In this document: positions 1-6,516 of the stretch, in pieces
How the letters are laid out: each line of letters begins with the position of its first letter
How positions within the stretch are numbered: the first letter of the stretch is position 1
From: VBDM01 sp035651815
Lineage (GTDB): Bacteria; Pseudomonadota; Gammaproteobacteria; Burkholderiales; SG8-39
Assembly: GCA_035651815.1 (NCBI GenBank)
Contig: DASRFB010000118.1
Coordinates: forward strand, 1-7,649
Direction: 5' to 3'
DNA: 7,649 nucleotides
Notes under the pieces: generated by a model
Seen by the model: only the letters and a program-made list of their open reading frames with translations
Told to the model about the DNA's origin: nothing
Databases searched by the model: none
Position numbers and translations under genes: made by a program

Positions 1-1
1 C

Positions 2-715
2 TCGCTCGCGCTGCTCGACTTCTGCCTCGAGGAGGAGGTGCCGCTGATCTACGCGTCGTCGGCCGCGGTCTACGGCGCGAGCACGACCTTCCGCGAGGAC
101 CCGGCGTTCGAGGCGCCGCTCAACGTCTACGGTTATTCCAAGCTGCTCTTCGACCAGGTGGTGCGCCGGCGCCTGCCCGAGGCCGACTCGCAGATCGCGG
201 GCTTTCGCTACTTCAACGTCTACGGCCCGAGGGAGGCGCACAAGCAGGCGACCGGCATGGTCTCGGTGGCGTGGCAGCTGTTCCGGCAATACCGCGCCGA
301 CAAGCGCGTGCGCCTGTTCGAGGGCTCGGGCGGCTACGGTCCCGGCGAGCAGCAGCGCGACTTCGTGTCGGTGGAGGACGTGGCCAAGGTCAACCTGCAC
401 TTCCTCGATCATCCCGAGCTCTCGGGCATCTTCAACCTCGGGACGGGCAAGGCGCAGAGCTTCAACGACGTCGCCGTCGCCGCGATCAACGCGTGCCGCC
501 GCGCCGACGGACAGCCGCCGCTCTCGCTCGCGCAGATCCGCGACCAGGGACTGATCGAGTACATCGCGTTTCCCGAGAAGCTCAAGGGCAAGTACCAGAG
601 CTACACCCAGGCGGACCTCTCGGCGCTGCGCCGCGCGGGCTACCGCGCACCGTTCCTGACGGTGGAGGAGGGCGTCGGCCGCTACGTCGGCGCGCTGCTC
701 GAGGGCGAGCGATGA
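2..715 (+). CDS. hldD: ADP-L-glycero-D-manno-heptose 6-epimerase, 3' part (5' end outside window)
   Basis: The enzyme converts ADP-D-glycero-D-manno-heptose to the L-glycero form in the cytoplasm, the last step in making the heptose donor for the LPS inner core. The frame is open from base 2, so the true start lies upstream. The 237 residues present match the C-terminal three quarters of a protein normally about 310 to 330 residues long; the N-terminal NAD-binding Rossmann glycine motif is missing. Visible family marks are YASSAAVYG (the conserved Ser region), the SDR catalytic pair in NVYGYSK (Tyr codon 128-130, Lys codon 140-142), GFRYFNVYGPRE, the RDFV segment, GIFNLGTG and the C-terminal FPEKLKGKYQSYTQADL motif. 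The GTG at 38 is internal, not the start. The stop overlaps the cysM start (ATGA), which suggests translational coupling. Identification is very secure. Confidence 0.96.
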   Translation, partial: SLALLDFCLEEEVPLIYASSAAVYGASTTFREDPAFEAPLNVYGYSKLLFDQVVRRRLPEADSQIAGFRYFNVYGPREAHKQATGMVSVAWQLFRQYRADKRVRLFEGSGGYGPGEQQRDFVSVEDVAKVNLHFLDHPELSGIFNLGTGKAQSFNDVAVAAINACRRADGQPPLSLAQIRDQGLIEYIAFPEKLKGKYQSYTQADLSALRRAGYRAPFLTVEEGVGRYVGALLEGER

Positions 716-1605
716 GCAAGCCGCTCACGCTCGAGGACACGGTCGGAAACACGCCGCTCGTGCGGCTGAAGCGCCTGCCGGGAAACACGTCGAACGCGGT
801 CCTGTGCAAGCTCGAAGGCAACAACCCGGCGGGCTCGGTCAAGGACCGGCCGGCGCTGTCGATGATCGTGCACGCCGAGAAGCGCGGCACCATCAAGCGC
901 GGCGACACGCTGATCGAGGCGACGAGCGGCAACACCGGCATCGCGCTCGCGATGGCGGCGGCGATGCGCGGCTACCGCATGGTGCTGATCATGCCCGAGC
1001 ACCTCTCGGTCGAGCGCCGGCAGGCGATGCGCGCCTACGGCGCCGAGATCGTGCTCACGCCCAAGGCGGGCGGCATGGAGGCCGCGCGCGATCTCGCGGA
1101 CAAGATGCGCGTCGACGGCAAGGGCATCATCCTCGACCAGTTCGCGAACCCCGACAATCCGCTCTCGCACTACGAGGGCACGGGCCCGGAGATCTGGCGC
1201 GACACCGGCGGCAAGCTGACCCACTTCGTGAGCAGCATGGGCACGACCGGAACCATCATGGGCTGCTCGCGCTTCTTCAAGGAGAAGAGCGCGAAGGTGC
1301 AGATCATCGGCTGCCAGCCGACCGAGGGCTCGCAGATCCCGGGCATCCGCAAATGGCCCGCGGCCTATCTGCCGAAGATCTACGACGCGAAGCGCGTCGA
1401 TCGCATCGAGTACGTGAGCCAGGCCGACGCGGAGGACACGACCCGCCGGCTCGCGCGCGAGGAGGGCATCTTCGCGGGCATCTCGTCGGGCGGCGCGGTG
1501 GCGGTCGCGCTGCGCGTCTGCGCCGAGGTCAAGAACGCCGTGATCGTGGCCATCGTCTGCGACCGCGGCGACCGCTATCTCTCGACCGGCGTGTTCCCCG
1601 ACTAG
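712..1605 (+). CDS. cysM: Cysteine synthase B (O-acetylserine sulfhydrylase, CysM type)
   Basis: This PLP enzyme makes L-cysteine from O-acetyl-L-serine and sulfide; the CysM type can also use thiosulfate, giving S-sulfocysteine. The protein has 297 residues, normal for CysM. Seen in order: VGNTPLVRLKR (residues 11-21), the PLP lysine Lys44 in NPAGSVKDRPA, the substrate-binding loop TSGNTG (71-76), the phosphate-binding loop GTTGT (177-181) and GISSGGA (256-262) with the Ser that contacts the pyridine nitrogen. NPAGSVKDRPALSMI, the short C-terminus and the lack of a CysK-like extension favour CysM over CysK. The ATG at 712 overlaps the hldD stop and has GAGG at 701-704 seven bases upstream. 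A longer frame running in from base 271 is only the out-of-phase shadow of hldD, not a fusion. The hldD-cysM order is, from memory, common in betaproteobacteria. Confidence 0.95.
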   Translation: MSKPLTLEDTVGNTPLVRLKRLPGNTSNAVLCKLEGNNPAGSVKDRPALSMIVHAEKRGTIKRGDTLIEATSGNTGIALAMAAAMRGYRMVLIMPEHLSVERRQAMRAYGAEIVLTPKAGGMEAARDLADKMRVDGKGIILDQFANPDNPLSHYEGTGPEIWRDTGGKLTHFVSSMGTTGTIMGCSRFFKEKSAKVQIIGCQPTEGSQIPGIRKWPAAYLPKIYDAKRVDRIEYVSQADAEDTTRRLAREEGIFAGISSGGAVAVALRVCAEVKNAVIVAIVCDRGDRYLSTGVFPD

Positions 1606-1615
1606 GCGGCGTCCC

Positions 1616-2389
1616 GTGACGCCGGTGCTCGCGTTCGACATCGAGACCGTCCCGGACGTCGCGGGTCTAAGGCTGCTGCACGAGATCGATCCGCGCGTCC
1701 CGGATCGCGACGTCGCCGAGTTCGCGTTCCGCGAGCGGCGCGCGCGCTCGGGCAACGACTTCCTGCCGCTGCACCTTCAGCGCGTGATAGCGATCGCGTG
1801 TTCGCTGCGCGAGGGCGAGACTTTCCGGTGCTGGTCGCTCGGTGATCCGGATTCGGGCGAGTCGGATTTGATCCAGCGTTTCTTTGCCGGGATCGACAAG
1901 TACACGCCGCAGCTCGTGTCGTGGAACGGAGGCGGCTTCGATCTTCCGGTGCTCCACTACCGCAGCCTGATCCACGGGATCTGCGCGCCGCGCTACTGGG
2001 ACACGGGGGACGACGACAAGGATTTTCGACACAACAACTACATCAACCGTTATCACGCGCGCCACACGGACCTGATGGACGTGCTATCGATGTATCAGCC
2101 GAGGGCGACAGCGCCGCTCGACGACATCTCCCGGCTCCTGGGCTTTCCCGGCAAGCTCGGGATGGACGGCTCCAAGGTGTGGGACGCGTACCAGGCGGGC
2201 GAGATCCGGCAGATCCGCGATTATTGCGAGACCGACACCGTCAACACCTATCTCGTGTTCCAGCGGTTCCAGATGCTCCGCGGCGCGTGCCAGCCGGAGC
2301 GTTATCGCGAGGAGGTCGAGCTCGTGCGCTCGACCCTGTCCCGGTACGACGCGCCGCACTGGCGCGAATTCCTCGGCCGGCTGAAGTAG
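1616..2389 (+). CDS. Predicted 3'-5' exonuclease, PolB-proofreading-domain type (DEDDy)
   Basis: The 257-residue protein looks like the free-standing exonuclease family related to the proofreading domain of B-family DNA polymerases (Pfam DNA_pol_B_exo2). Expected activity is metal-dependent 3'-5' trimming of DNA in the cytoplasm; the biological role of the family is poorly defined. The three exonuclease motifs are visible: Exo I FDIET with Asp8 and Glu10, Exo II WNGGGFDLP with Asp109, and Exo III YCETD with Tyr203 and Asp207, which assigns it to the DEDDy class. No polymerase domain follows. The GTG at 1616 is chosen because Exo I begins only eight residues in and no better upstream start exists; the ribosome site is weak (GGCGG after the cysM stop). 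The gene lies 10 bases after cysM and 13 before rlmD, consistent with an operon. Family call is firm; function is inferred. Confidence 0.9.
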   Translation: MTPVLAFDIETVPDVAGLRLLHEIDPRVPDRDVAEFAFRERRARSGNDFLPLHLQRVIAIACSLREGETFRCWSLGDPDSGESDLIQRFFAGIDKYTPQLVSWNGGGFDLPVLHYRSLIHGICAPRYWDTGDDDKDFRHNNYINRYHARHTDLMDVLSMYQPRATAPLDDISRLLGFPGKLGMDGSKVWDAYQAGEIRQIRDYCETDTVNTYLVFQRFQMLRGACQPERYREEVELVRSTLSRYDAPHWREFLGRLK

Positions 2390-2402
2390 GCCGGCCGCGC
2401 GC

Positions 2403-3689
2403 ATGCCGCGGGCGACGATCGAGTCCCTGGACCGGGAAGGCCGCGGCGTCGCGCGCCGCGACGGCAAAGCGGTCTTCGTCGAGGGCGGGCTCACCGGCGA
2501 GACGGTGGAGTACTCGATCCTCCGCAACAAGCCGAGCTTCGAGATCGGACGCGTCGAGACGGTGCTCGAGCCGAGCGCCGAACGCGTCGACCCGAGGTGC
2601 CGCTTCTTCGGCATCTGCGGCGGCTGCGCCATGCAGCACCTCGACGCGCGCGCGCAGGTCGCCGCCAAGCAGCGCGTGCTCGAGGACGCGCTCTGGCACG
2701 TCGGCCGCGTGCGTCCCGAGACGATGCTGCGTGCGATCTACGGCGACGCCTGGGAATACCGCCACCGGGCGCGGCTGTCGGTGCGCAACGTCCCGAAAAA
2801 GGGCGGCGTGCTGGTCGGGTTCCACGAGCGCAAGTCGAGCTACGTCGCCGACATGACCGGCTGCGAGGTGCTCCCGGCGCCGGTTGCGCGCCTGCTGCCC
2901 GAGCTGCGCACCCTCGTCGGCGGGCTGTCGATCCGCGACCGGCTGCCGCAGATCGAGGTCGCCGTCGGCGACCGGGTCACCGTCCTCGTGCTGCGGGTGC
3001 TCGAGGCGCCAACCGCGACCGACGGGGACGCGCTGCGCCGCTTCGCCGAGGCGAGCGGAGTGCAGCTGTGGCTGCAGCCCGGCGGCCCGGCGACGGCAGC
3101 GCCGTTCTGGCCGAAGGACGCGTCTGCGCTCGACTACGTGCTGCCCGACTTCGGCGTGCGCATCGGCTTCCTTCCGACCGACTTCACGCAGGTGAACCAC
3201 GGGGTGAACCGGGTGCTCGTGCGTCGCGCGATGACGCTGCTCGATCCGCGGCCGAGCGAGCGCGTCGGGGACTTCTTCTGCGGACTGGGCAACTTCACCC
3301 TGCCGATCGCCAGGCTGGGCGCGGACGTCACCGGGTTCGAGGGCAACGCCGGGCTGATCGAGCGGGCCCGCGCCAACGCGCGGGCGAACGGGCTGGAATG
3401 CGACTTCCGGGCCATCGACCTCTTCGACGCGGCCGCGTGCGCGCAGTTGCCCGCGTTCGACAAGGCGCTGCTCGATCCCCCGCGGGACGGCGCGATCGAG
3501 CTGGTGAAGTCGTTCGCCACGCATCCGCCCCGTACGATCGTCTACGTCTCCTGCGACCCGGCCACGCTCGCACGCGACGCGGGTGTGCTGGTGCAGACGC
3601 AGGGCTACCGGCTCGTCGCCGCGGGCGCGGTCAACATGTTCCCGCACACGGCGCACGTCGAATCCATCGCGCTGCTCGAGCGCGGCTAG
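2403..3689 (+). CDS. rlmD: 23S rRNA (uracil(1939)-C5)-methyltransferase RlmD (RumA family)
   Basis: The enzyme uses SAM to make 5-methyluridine at position 1939 (E. coli numbering) of 23S rRNA. The 428-residue length is close to the 433 residues of E. coli RlmD. In order: an N-terminal TRAM RNA-binding domain (about residues 1-57), an iron-sulfur cluster site CRFFGICGGC with Cys66, Cys72 and Cys75 plus the fourth ligand Cys154 in TGCEVL, FTQVN (Gln263), the SAM motif DFFCGLGNFTLP (290-301), the DPPRDG motif, the nucleophile Cys384 in SCDPATLARD, and the conserved Glu420 in AHVESIALLERG. All key residues are present. The four-Cys cluster separates RlmD from TrmA, but paralogues such as RlmC/RlmCD are harder to exclude. 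The start is ATG at 2403, which puts the TRAM domain at the usual place; no clear Shine-Dalgarno is seen, so coupling to the upstream gene is plausible. Confidence 0.93.
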   Translation: MPRATIESLDREGRGVARRDGKAVFVEGGLTGETVEYSILRNKPSFEIGRVETVLEPSAERVDPRCRFFGICGGCAMQHLDARAQVAAKQRVLEDALWHVGRVRPETMLRAIYGDAWEYRHRARLSVRNVPKKGGVLVGFHERKSSYVADMTGCEVLPAPVARLLPELRTLVGGLSIRDRLPQIEVAVGDRVTVLVLRVLEAPTATDGDALRRFAEASGVQLWLQPGGPATAAPFWPKDASALDYVLPDFGVRIGFLPTDFTQVNHGVNRVLVRRAMTLLDPRPSERVGDFFCGLGNFTLPIARLGADVTGFEGNAGLIERARANARANGLECDFRAIDLFDAAACAQLPAFDKALLDPPRDGAIELVKSFATHPPRTIVYVSCDPATLARDAGVLVQTQGYRLVAAGAVNMFPHTAHVESIALLERG

Positions 3690-3765
3690 CTTTTCGGCGG
3701 ACGCCGGGAACGCCACCGGGGCGTCGGGCCTCTAATGATCGCTTGACCGTCTGATCAACATTCCG

Positions 3766-3783
3766 TGCTGCCTTGCAGCAAGG
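3766..3783. repeat. Overlapping inverted repeats upstream of the cytochrome gene
   Basis: TGCTGC (3766-3771) is a perfect inverted partner of GCAGCA (3775-3780) with loop CTT. The overlapping CCTTG (3771-3775) is a perfect partner of CAAGG (3779-3783) with loop CAG. The two stems share bases and cannot form together. They lie 45 bases before the cytochrome start. They may be an operator or leader hairpins; short repeats like these can also arise by chance. Confidence 0.35.
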
Positions 3784-3812
3784 AGTCCTGCCTCTTAACA
3801 AGAAAGCGATCG

Positions 3813-3818
3813 AAGGAG
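3813..3818 (+). promoter_or_regulatory. Shine-Dalgarno deciding the cytochrome start
   Basis: AAGGAG lies nine bases before ATG 3828. It favours that ATG over the upstream in-frame GTG at 3765, which would put a charged extension in front of the signal peptide. The site can fold on itself: GGAG (3815-3818) pairs with CTCC (3822-3825), a four-base-pair hairpin that could hinder ribosome access slightly. Confidence 0.8.
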
Positions 3819-3827
3819 ATCCTCCCC

Positions 3828-5183
3828 ATGAGAATTCCTATTGCCCGACCTGTGGTCGGCTTCGCCCTTTTGGGACTGGCTTCCTCTCTCGTCCTGATCT
3901 CCTGCGCCGGCATGCCGGGCTCGTCCAAGACGACGATGTCGGAGAACGATCAGCGGACCGTCGCCTTTTCCGCCAAGACTCTGGAAGAGGGGCGCCAGAT
4001 CTTCCGCTATGACACCTTCGGCTCGGAGGCCTTCTGGGGCGATACCCTGCATCTGCACCAGGCGATCGCCGGGTCGGCGAACGGCGGTGTCGGCCCCGGC
4101 GTGAGCCCGAAGACCGCGCTCGCGGTGGGGTTGAAGGTCGACGCCGATGCGCTGCCCGCCTCGCTCGTCGAGCTGATCAAGGCGGGCAAGGTGAACCTGG
4201 ACGACCCGGCGACGACGCTCGCGCTGCTGAAGCTCAATTCCGTGGTCGGCGTGACGGCCCACTTCGACAGCGCCGGGAAGGTTACATCGATGGGCGTCCA
4301 GTGCGCGCTTTGCCACTCGACGGTGGACGATTCGTTTGCGCCCGGCATCGGCAAGCGGCTCGACGGCTGGGCCAATCGCGACCTGAACGTCGGCGCCATC
4401 GTCTCGCTCGCGCCGAACCTGTCGCCGTTCACCGGCCTCCTCGGCGTGGACGTGGGCACCGTCAAGAAGGTGTTGGGGAGCTGGGGTCCGGGCAAGTACG
4501 ACGCCGAGCTGAGCTTCGACGGCAAGGCGTTTCGCCCCGACGGCAAGCCGGCGGCGACGCTGATCCCGTCCGCCTTCGGACTGCTCGGCGTGAACAACCA
4601 TACCTGGACCGGCGCCTGGGGCGGCGTGACGTACTGGAACGCCTACGTCGCCGTCACGCAGATGCACGGCAAGGGCACCTTCTACGACCCGCGGCTCGAG
4701 GACCGGCAGAAATTCCCGGTCGGGGCGCGCGTCAACGAAGGCAACATCCGGCCCGCCGAGGACCTCGTGACCGCGAAGCTCGGCGCGCTGCAGTATTACC
4801 AGCTGTCGCTTCCGGTCCCGAAGGCGCCCGCGGGCGCCTTCAACGCGGCCGAGGCGAGCCGCGGCGAGGCGTTGTTCAAGGGCAAGGCGCGCTGCGCGAC
4901 CTGCCACGTGCCGCCGATCTTCACCGAGCCGGGCTGGAACCTGCACACGGCTCAGGAGATCGGGATCGACGACTTCCAGGCGATGCGTTCGCCCGACGGG
5001 CGCTACCGCACCGAGCCGCTGCGCGCGCTGTGGAACACGCAGAAGCTGCACAAGGGCGGCTACTACCACGACGGGCGCTTCGCGACGCTGAACGACGTCG
5101 TGAATCACTACGACCGGCACTTCGGGCTGCGGCTGTCGGCGGCGGAGAAGGCCGAGCTGGTGGAGTATCTGAAGTCGCTGTAG
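3828..5183 (+). CDS. Di-haem c-type cytochrome, putative lipoprotein, C-terminal CcpA/MauG-like domain
   Basis: The predicted exported protein has 451 residues. The N-terminus (residues 1-26) has Arg residues, a hydrophobic stretch and a lipobox LISC with Cys26. Ala at +2 is not the Asp that retains lipoproteins in the inner membrane, so outer-membrane anchoring in the periplasm is likely. Two haem-attachment motifs are present: CALCH (159-163) and CATCH (356-360). From about residue 345 to the end the sequence resembles the second haem domain of bacterial cytochrome c peroxidases and MauG proteins: GEALFKGKARCATCHVPP, then RTEPLRALW and YYHDGRFATLNDVVNHYD (412 onwards). It is longer than classical CcpA (about 320-350), the haem motifs are about 197 residues apart, and 158 residues precede the first one. 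Electron transfer or peroxide reduction is possible; substrate and partner are unknown. ATG 3828 is supported by AAGGAG. Cytochrome call firm, enzyme class uncertain. Confidence 0.87.
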   Translation: MRIPIARPVVGFALLGLASSLVLISCAGMPGSSKTTMSENDQRTVAFSAKTLEEGRQIFRYDTFGSEAFWGDTLHLHQAIAGSANGGVGPGVSPKTALAVGLKVDADALPASLVELIKAGKVNLDDPATTLALLKLNSVVGVTAHFDSAGKVTSMGVQCALCHSTVDDSFAPGIGKRLDGWANRDLNVGAIVSLAPNLSPFTGLLGVDVGTVKKVLGSWGPGKYDAELSFDGKAFRPDGKPAATLIPSAFGLLGVNNHTWTGAWGGVTYWNAYVAVTQMHGKGTFYDPRLEDRQKFPVGARVNEGNIRPAEDLVTAKLGALQYYQLSLPVPKAPAGAFNAAEASRGEALFKGKARCATCHVPPIFTEPGWNLHTAQEIGIDDFQAMRSPDGRYRTEPLRALWNTQKLHKGGYYHDGRFATLNDVVNHYDRHFGLRLSAAEKAELVEYLKSL

Positions 5184-5199
5184 CCGGAAGAGGACGAAA

Positions 5200-5230
5200 A
5201 AAAGGGCGCCGGAAGGCGCCCTTTTCTTTT
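5200..5230. terminator. Bidirectional intrinsic terminator between convergent genes
   Basis: An 11-base-pair perfect stem (5200-5210 with 5215-5225; core GGGCGCC/GGCGCCC flanked by A and T runs) closes a GGAA loop of GNRA type. On the plus strand it is followed by CTTTTCTTTT, and on the minus strand by a run of seven T. It lies 17 bases after the cytochrome stop and 14 bases past the yccA stop, so it can end both transcripts. Confidence 0.93.
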
Positions 5231-5243
5231 CCGCGAGCGACCG

Positions 5244-5942
5244 CTAGTCGCGGCTGCCGCCGAAGATCCCGAGCAGCTGCAGCAGGCTCGAGAACAGGTT
5301 GTAGATCGAGACGTACAGCGTCAGCGTGGCCGAGACGTAGTTGGTCTCGCCGCCGCGGACGATGTTGTTGACCTGCCACAGCATGATCAGCGACGAGAGC
5401 AGCACGAAGCCGGCGAGGATCACCAGGTGCGCGGTCATGTTCTGGAAGAACGCGTTCGCGACCACCGCGAGCATGATCACGATCACGCCGACGGAGAGGA
5501 AGCTGCCGAGCGCGCTCAGGTCGCGCTTCGTCGTCGTCGCGATCCCGGCCATGACGAAGAACGTCGCCGCCGTGCCGCCAGCGGCCATCATCACCAGCTG
5601 CACGCCGTTCGCGAAGCCGAGCACGCGCTGGAACAGCGGCCCGAGCAGGATGCCGAGGAACAGCGTGAAGCCGAGCAGCAGCCCGACCCCGAGCGCGCTG
5701 TTGCGGTTCTTCTCGATCGCAAAGATCCAGCCGTAGAACACGGCGAGGACCGCGAAGAACGAGAGCATCGGGCTCGCGCGCATGAAGCCGAAGTCGATGT
5801 TCGTGCCGATCGCGGCGCCGATCGCGGTCGGGATGAGCGAGATCGCGAGCAGCCAGTAGGTGTTGCGCAGGACGCGGTGCTGCGCGAGCGCATAGCTCGA
5901 TTGCGGCGTGCCCGCTTGAATCGGTTGCAGTTCGGGTTGCAT
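5244..5942 (-). CDS. yccA: YccA-like Bax inhibitor-1 family membrane protein
   Basis: The 232-residue inner-membrane protein belongs to the BI-1/TMBIM family. In E. coli YccA interacts with, and modulates, the FtsH quality-control protease. Seven hydrophobic segments are visible at about residues 29-47, 59-76, 83-101, 113-134, 145-165, 173-189 and 203-224, after a cytoplasmic N-terminal tail with HRVLRNTYWLL. The family signature is clear near the C-terminus: NNIVRGGETNYVSATLTLYVSIYNLF, split here as NNIVRGGETNYV and LYVSIYNLFSSLLQLLGIFG, ending SRD. One oddity is the sequence WQVNNI (189-194), where relatives, as far as I recall, carry an acidic residue (FET or YDT) at the Gln position. ATG 5942 is supported by GGAG at 5951-5954 (minus strand), eight bases upstream. 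The gene is monocistronic here, convergent with the cytochrome and divergent from tRNA-Ser. Confidence 0.92.
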   Translation of the reverse strand: MQPELQPIQAGTPQSSYALAQHRVLRNTYWLLAISLIPTAIGAAIGTNIDFGFMRASPMLSFFAVLAVFYGWIFAIEKNRNSALGVGLLLGFTLFLGILLGPLFQRVLGFANGVQLVMMAAGGTAATFFVMAGIATTTKRDLSALGSFLSVGVIVIMLAVVANAFFQNMTAHLVILAGFVLLSSLIMLWQVNNIVRGGETNYVSATLTLYVSIYNLFSSLLQLLGIFGGSRD

Positions 5943-5977
5943 GGTCTTTGCTCCAAGAAAGGCCCGTGACGGAGTGA

Positions 5978-5983
5978 AGTATA
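5978..5983 (-). promoter_or_regulatory. Candidate -10 element for yccA
   Basis: On the minus strand this reads TATACT, five of six matches to TATAAT, about 36 bases before the yccA ATG. The best -35-like hexamer upstream (TTCAGA, 6004-6009) is about 20 bases away, longer than usual, so only the -10 is offered. Confidence 0.45.
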
Positions 5984-6024
5984 GCGAGACTCCGCCCGAC
6001 GCGTCTGAACGTGGGGGCGGGTGC

Positions 6025-6030
6025 TACAAT
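6025..6030 (+). promoter_or_regulatory. Candidate -10 element for tRNA-Ser
   Basis: TACAAT matches five of six bases of the sigma-70 -10 consensus and lies 31 bases before the mature tRNA 5' end, giving a plausible short leader. A -35 is not clear: CTGAAC at 6005-6010 is only 14 bases away and matches poorly. Confidence 0.45.
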
Positions 6031-6061
6031 TTCAAGCGCTACAGAGACTTAGCCAGAGATC

Positions 6062-6151
6062 GGAAGGTTGGCCGAGCGGTTTAAGGCACCGGTCTTGAAA
6101 ACCGGCAGGGGCGAGAGCCCCTCGTGAGTTCGAATCTCACACCTTCCGCCA
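6062..6151 (+). tRNA. tRNA-Ser (anticodon UGA), CCA encoded
   Basis: The gene has 90 bases including the CCA. The acceptor stem GGAAGGT (6062-6068) pairs with ACCTTCC (6141-6147), followed by discriminator G6148 and CCA (6149-6151). The anticodon stem CCGGT (6089-6093) pairs with ACCGG (6101-6105) around the loop CTTGAAA, which places anticodon TGA at 6096-6098. A long variable arm (GGGGC...GCCCC), typical of class II tRNAs, and a T arm GTGAG-TTCGAAT-CTCAC are present. It reads UCN serine codons, mainly UCA. No second copy of its 3' end, such as an integration site, is visible in the window. Confidence 0.98.
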
Positions 6152-6489
6152 AAGTTTCCCTATCGGGATGCGGTTCGGCAGAGCACGGCCGGGCTCGTTA
6201 CCGAGGTCATCGAAACGCACAGGCTCGCTGCGGCGCCGCATGCGGTCGGCGTCGAAGCGGAAAAAGACGGCTCTGCCGAAGGCCCGGTGACGCGCACGAC
6301 GGCCGCGAGGCGTCATGAATCTGCTTTGTGGCAGTGCGCAATTTCCAGATGAGCAACCGTGGTCCCCGAGTCCGGCATCCGGGTGCCCCAGCGCATGGAC
6401 GACGTGGTCGATTTCGGCTGCAGCGAACTCCGGAGCTTCGGCATTTCGACGCCGCGCGATGTTTTCGGCGCGCACCCGGTACGCCCGGT
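6152..6489. other. Gene-poor stretch after tRNA-Ser with inverted repeats
   Basis: No convincing gene is seen in about 340 bases. The longest open frame (minus strand, 6475 to 6137) has weak third-position GC preference and runs into the tRNA, so it is not accepted. Repeats seen: TTCGGCAGAGC (6174-6184) and its perfect inverse GCTCTGCCGAA (6270-6280); a 12-base palindrome TGCGGCGCCGCA (6229-6240); TGACGC (6288-6293) with GCGTCA (6310-6315). It could be remnant DNA or a structured RNA; nothing known is recognised. Confidence 0.5.
6174..6280. repeat. 11-base perfect inverted repeat with 85-base spacer
   Basis: TTCGGCAGAGC at 6174-6184 and GCTCTGCCGAA at 6270-6280 are exact reverse complements. 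The spacer contains the palindrome TGCGGCGCCGCA (6229-6240), so the whole could fold into a long arm with an inner hairpin. No T-run or target-site duplication is seen, so a terminator or an insertion sequence is not supported. Confidence 0.5.
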
Positions 6490-6513
6490 CTTATGTTCGC
6501 TATAGAACATAAG
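6490..6513. promoter_or_regulatory. Perfect 9+9 palindrome, putative operator of the Crp/Fnr gene
   Basis: CTTATGTTC (6490-6498) and GAACATAAG (6505-6513) are exact inverse halves around the spacer GCTATA. It lies 58 bases before the proposed GTG start and ends four bases before a good -10 hexamer. Bound protein would sit across the -35/-10 region, as a repressor would. The half-site differs from the TGTG/CACA type found after the gene, so it may bind another protein. Confidence 0.6.
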
Positions 6514-6516
6514 GTG

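Larger units (their letters stand above)
3690..3827 (+). other. Intergenic leader between rlmD and the cytochrome gene
   Basis: This is a 138-base stretch with no gene. Just after rlmD, GACGCC (3700-3705) can pair with GGCGTC (3720-3725), but no T-run follows, so it is at best a weak terminator. A -35-like TTGACC (3743-3748) has no convincing -10 partner. Bases 3766-3783 hold two overlapping hairpins (entered separately). Base composition becomes less GC-rich towards the cytochrome start. The cytochrome gene may be transcribed from here or by read-through from rlmD. Confidence 0.5.

Noticed and set aside
271..1605. A 444-residue plus-strand frame that would extend cysM upstream
   Set aside because: Its first 147 codons are the out-of-phase shadow of hldD, Arg/Ala/Gly-rich and without family similarity; CysM begins naturally at 712.
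682..1755. A 357-residue minus-strand frame across cysM
   Set aside because: It is low-complexity Arg/Ala/His-rich translation opposite a well-supported gene, as expected in GC-rich DNA.
2241..3716. A 491-residue minus-strand frame across rlmD
   Set aside because: It lies antisense to a gene with all RlmD motifs, has a biased composition (Arg, Ala, Glu, Val) and no recognisable domain.
3700..3725. A terminator after rlmD
   Set aside because: The GACGCC/GGCGTC stem has a 14-base loop and no following T-run.
3743..3758. TTGA-N8-TCAA as an Fnr box
   Set aside because: The Fnr consensus TTGAT-N4-ATCAA spans 14 bases; this spans 16, and the fifth positions do not pair, so it is likely chance.
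3795..5120. A 441-residue minus-strand frame across the cytochrome gene
   Set aside because: It is the antisense shadow of a gene with a signal peptide and two haem motifs.
5427..5969. A 180-residue plus-strand frame opposite yccA
   Set aside because: It is dominated by Arg, Glu, Asp and His, the complement of hydrophobic membrane codons; yccA is the real gene.
6137..6475. A 112-residue minus-strand frame after the tRNA
   Set aside because: It ends inside tRNA-Ser, lacks strong third-position GC bias and has no recognisable motif or ribosome site.
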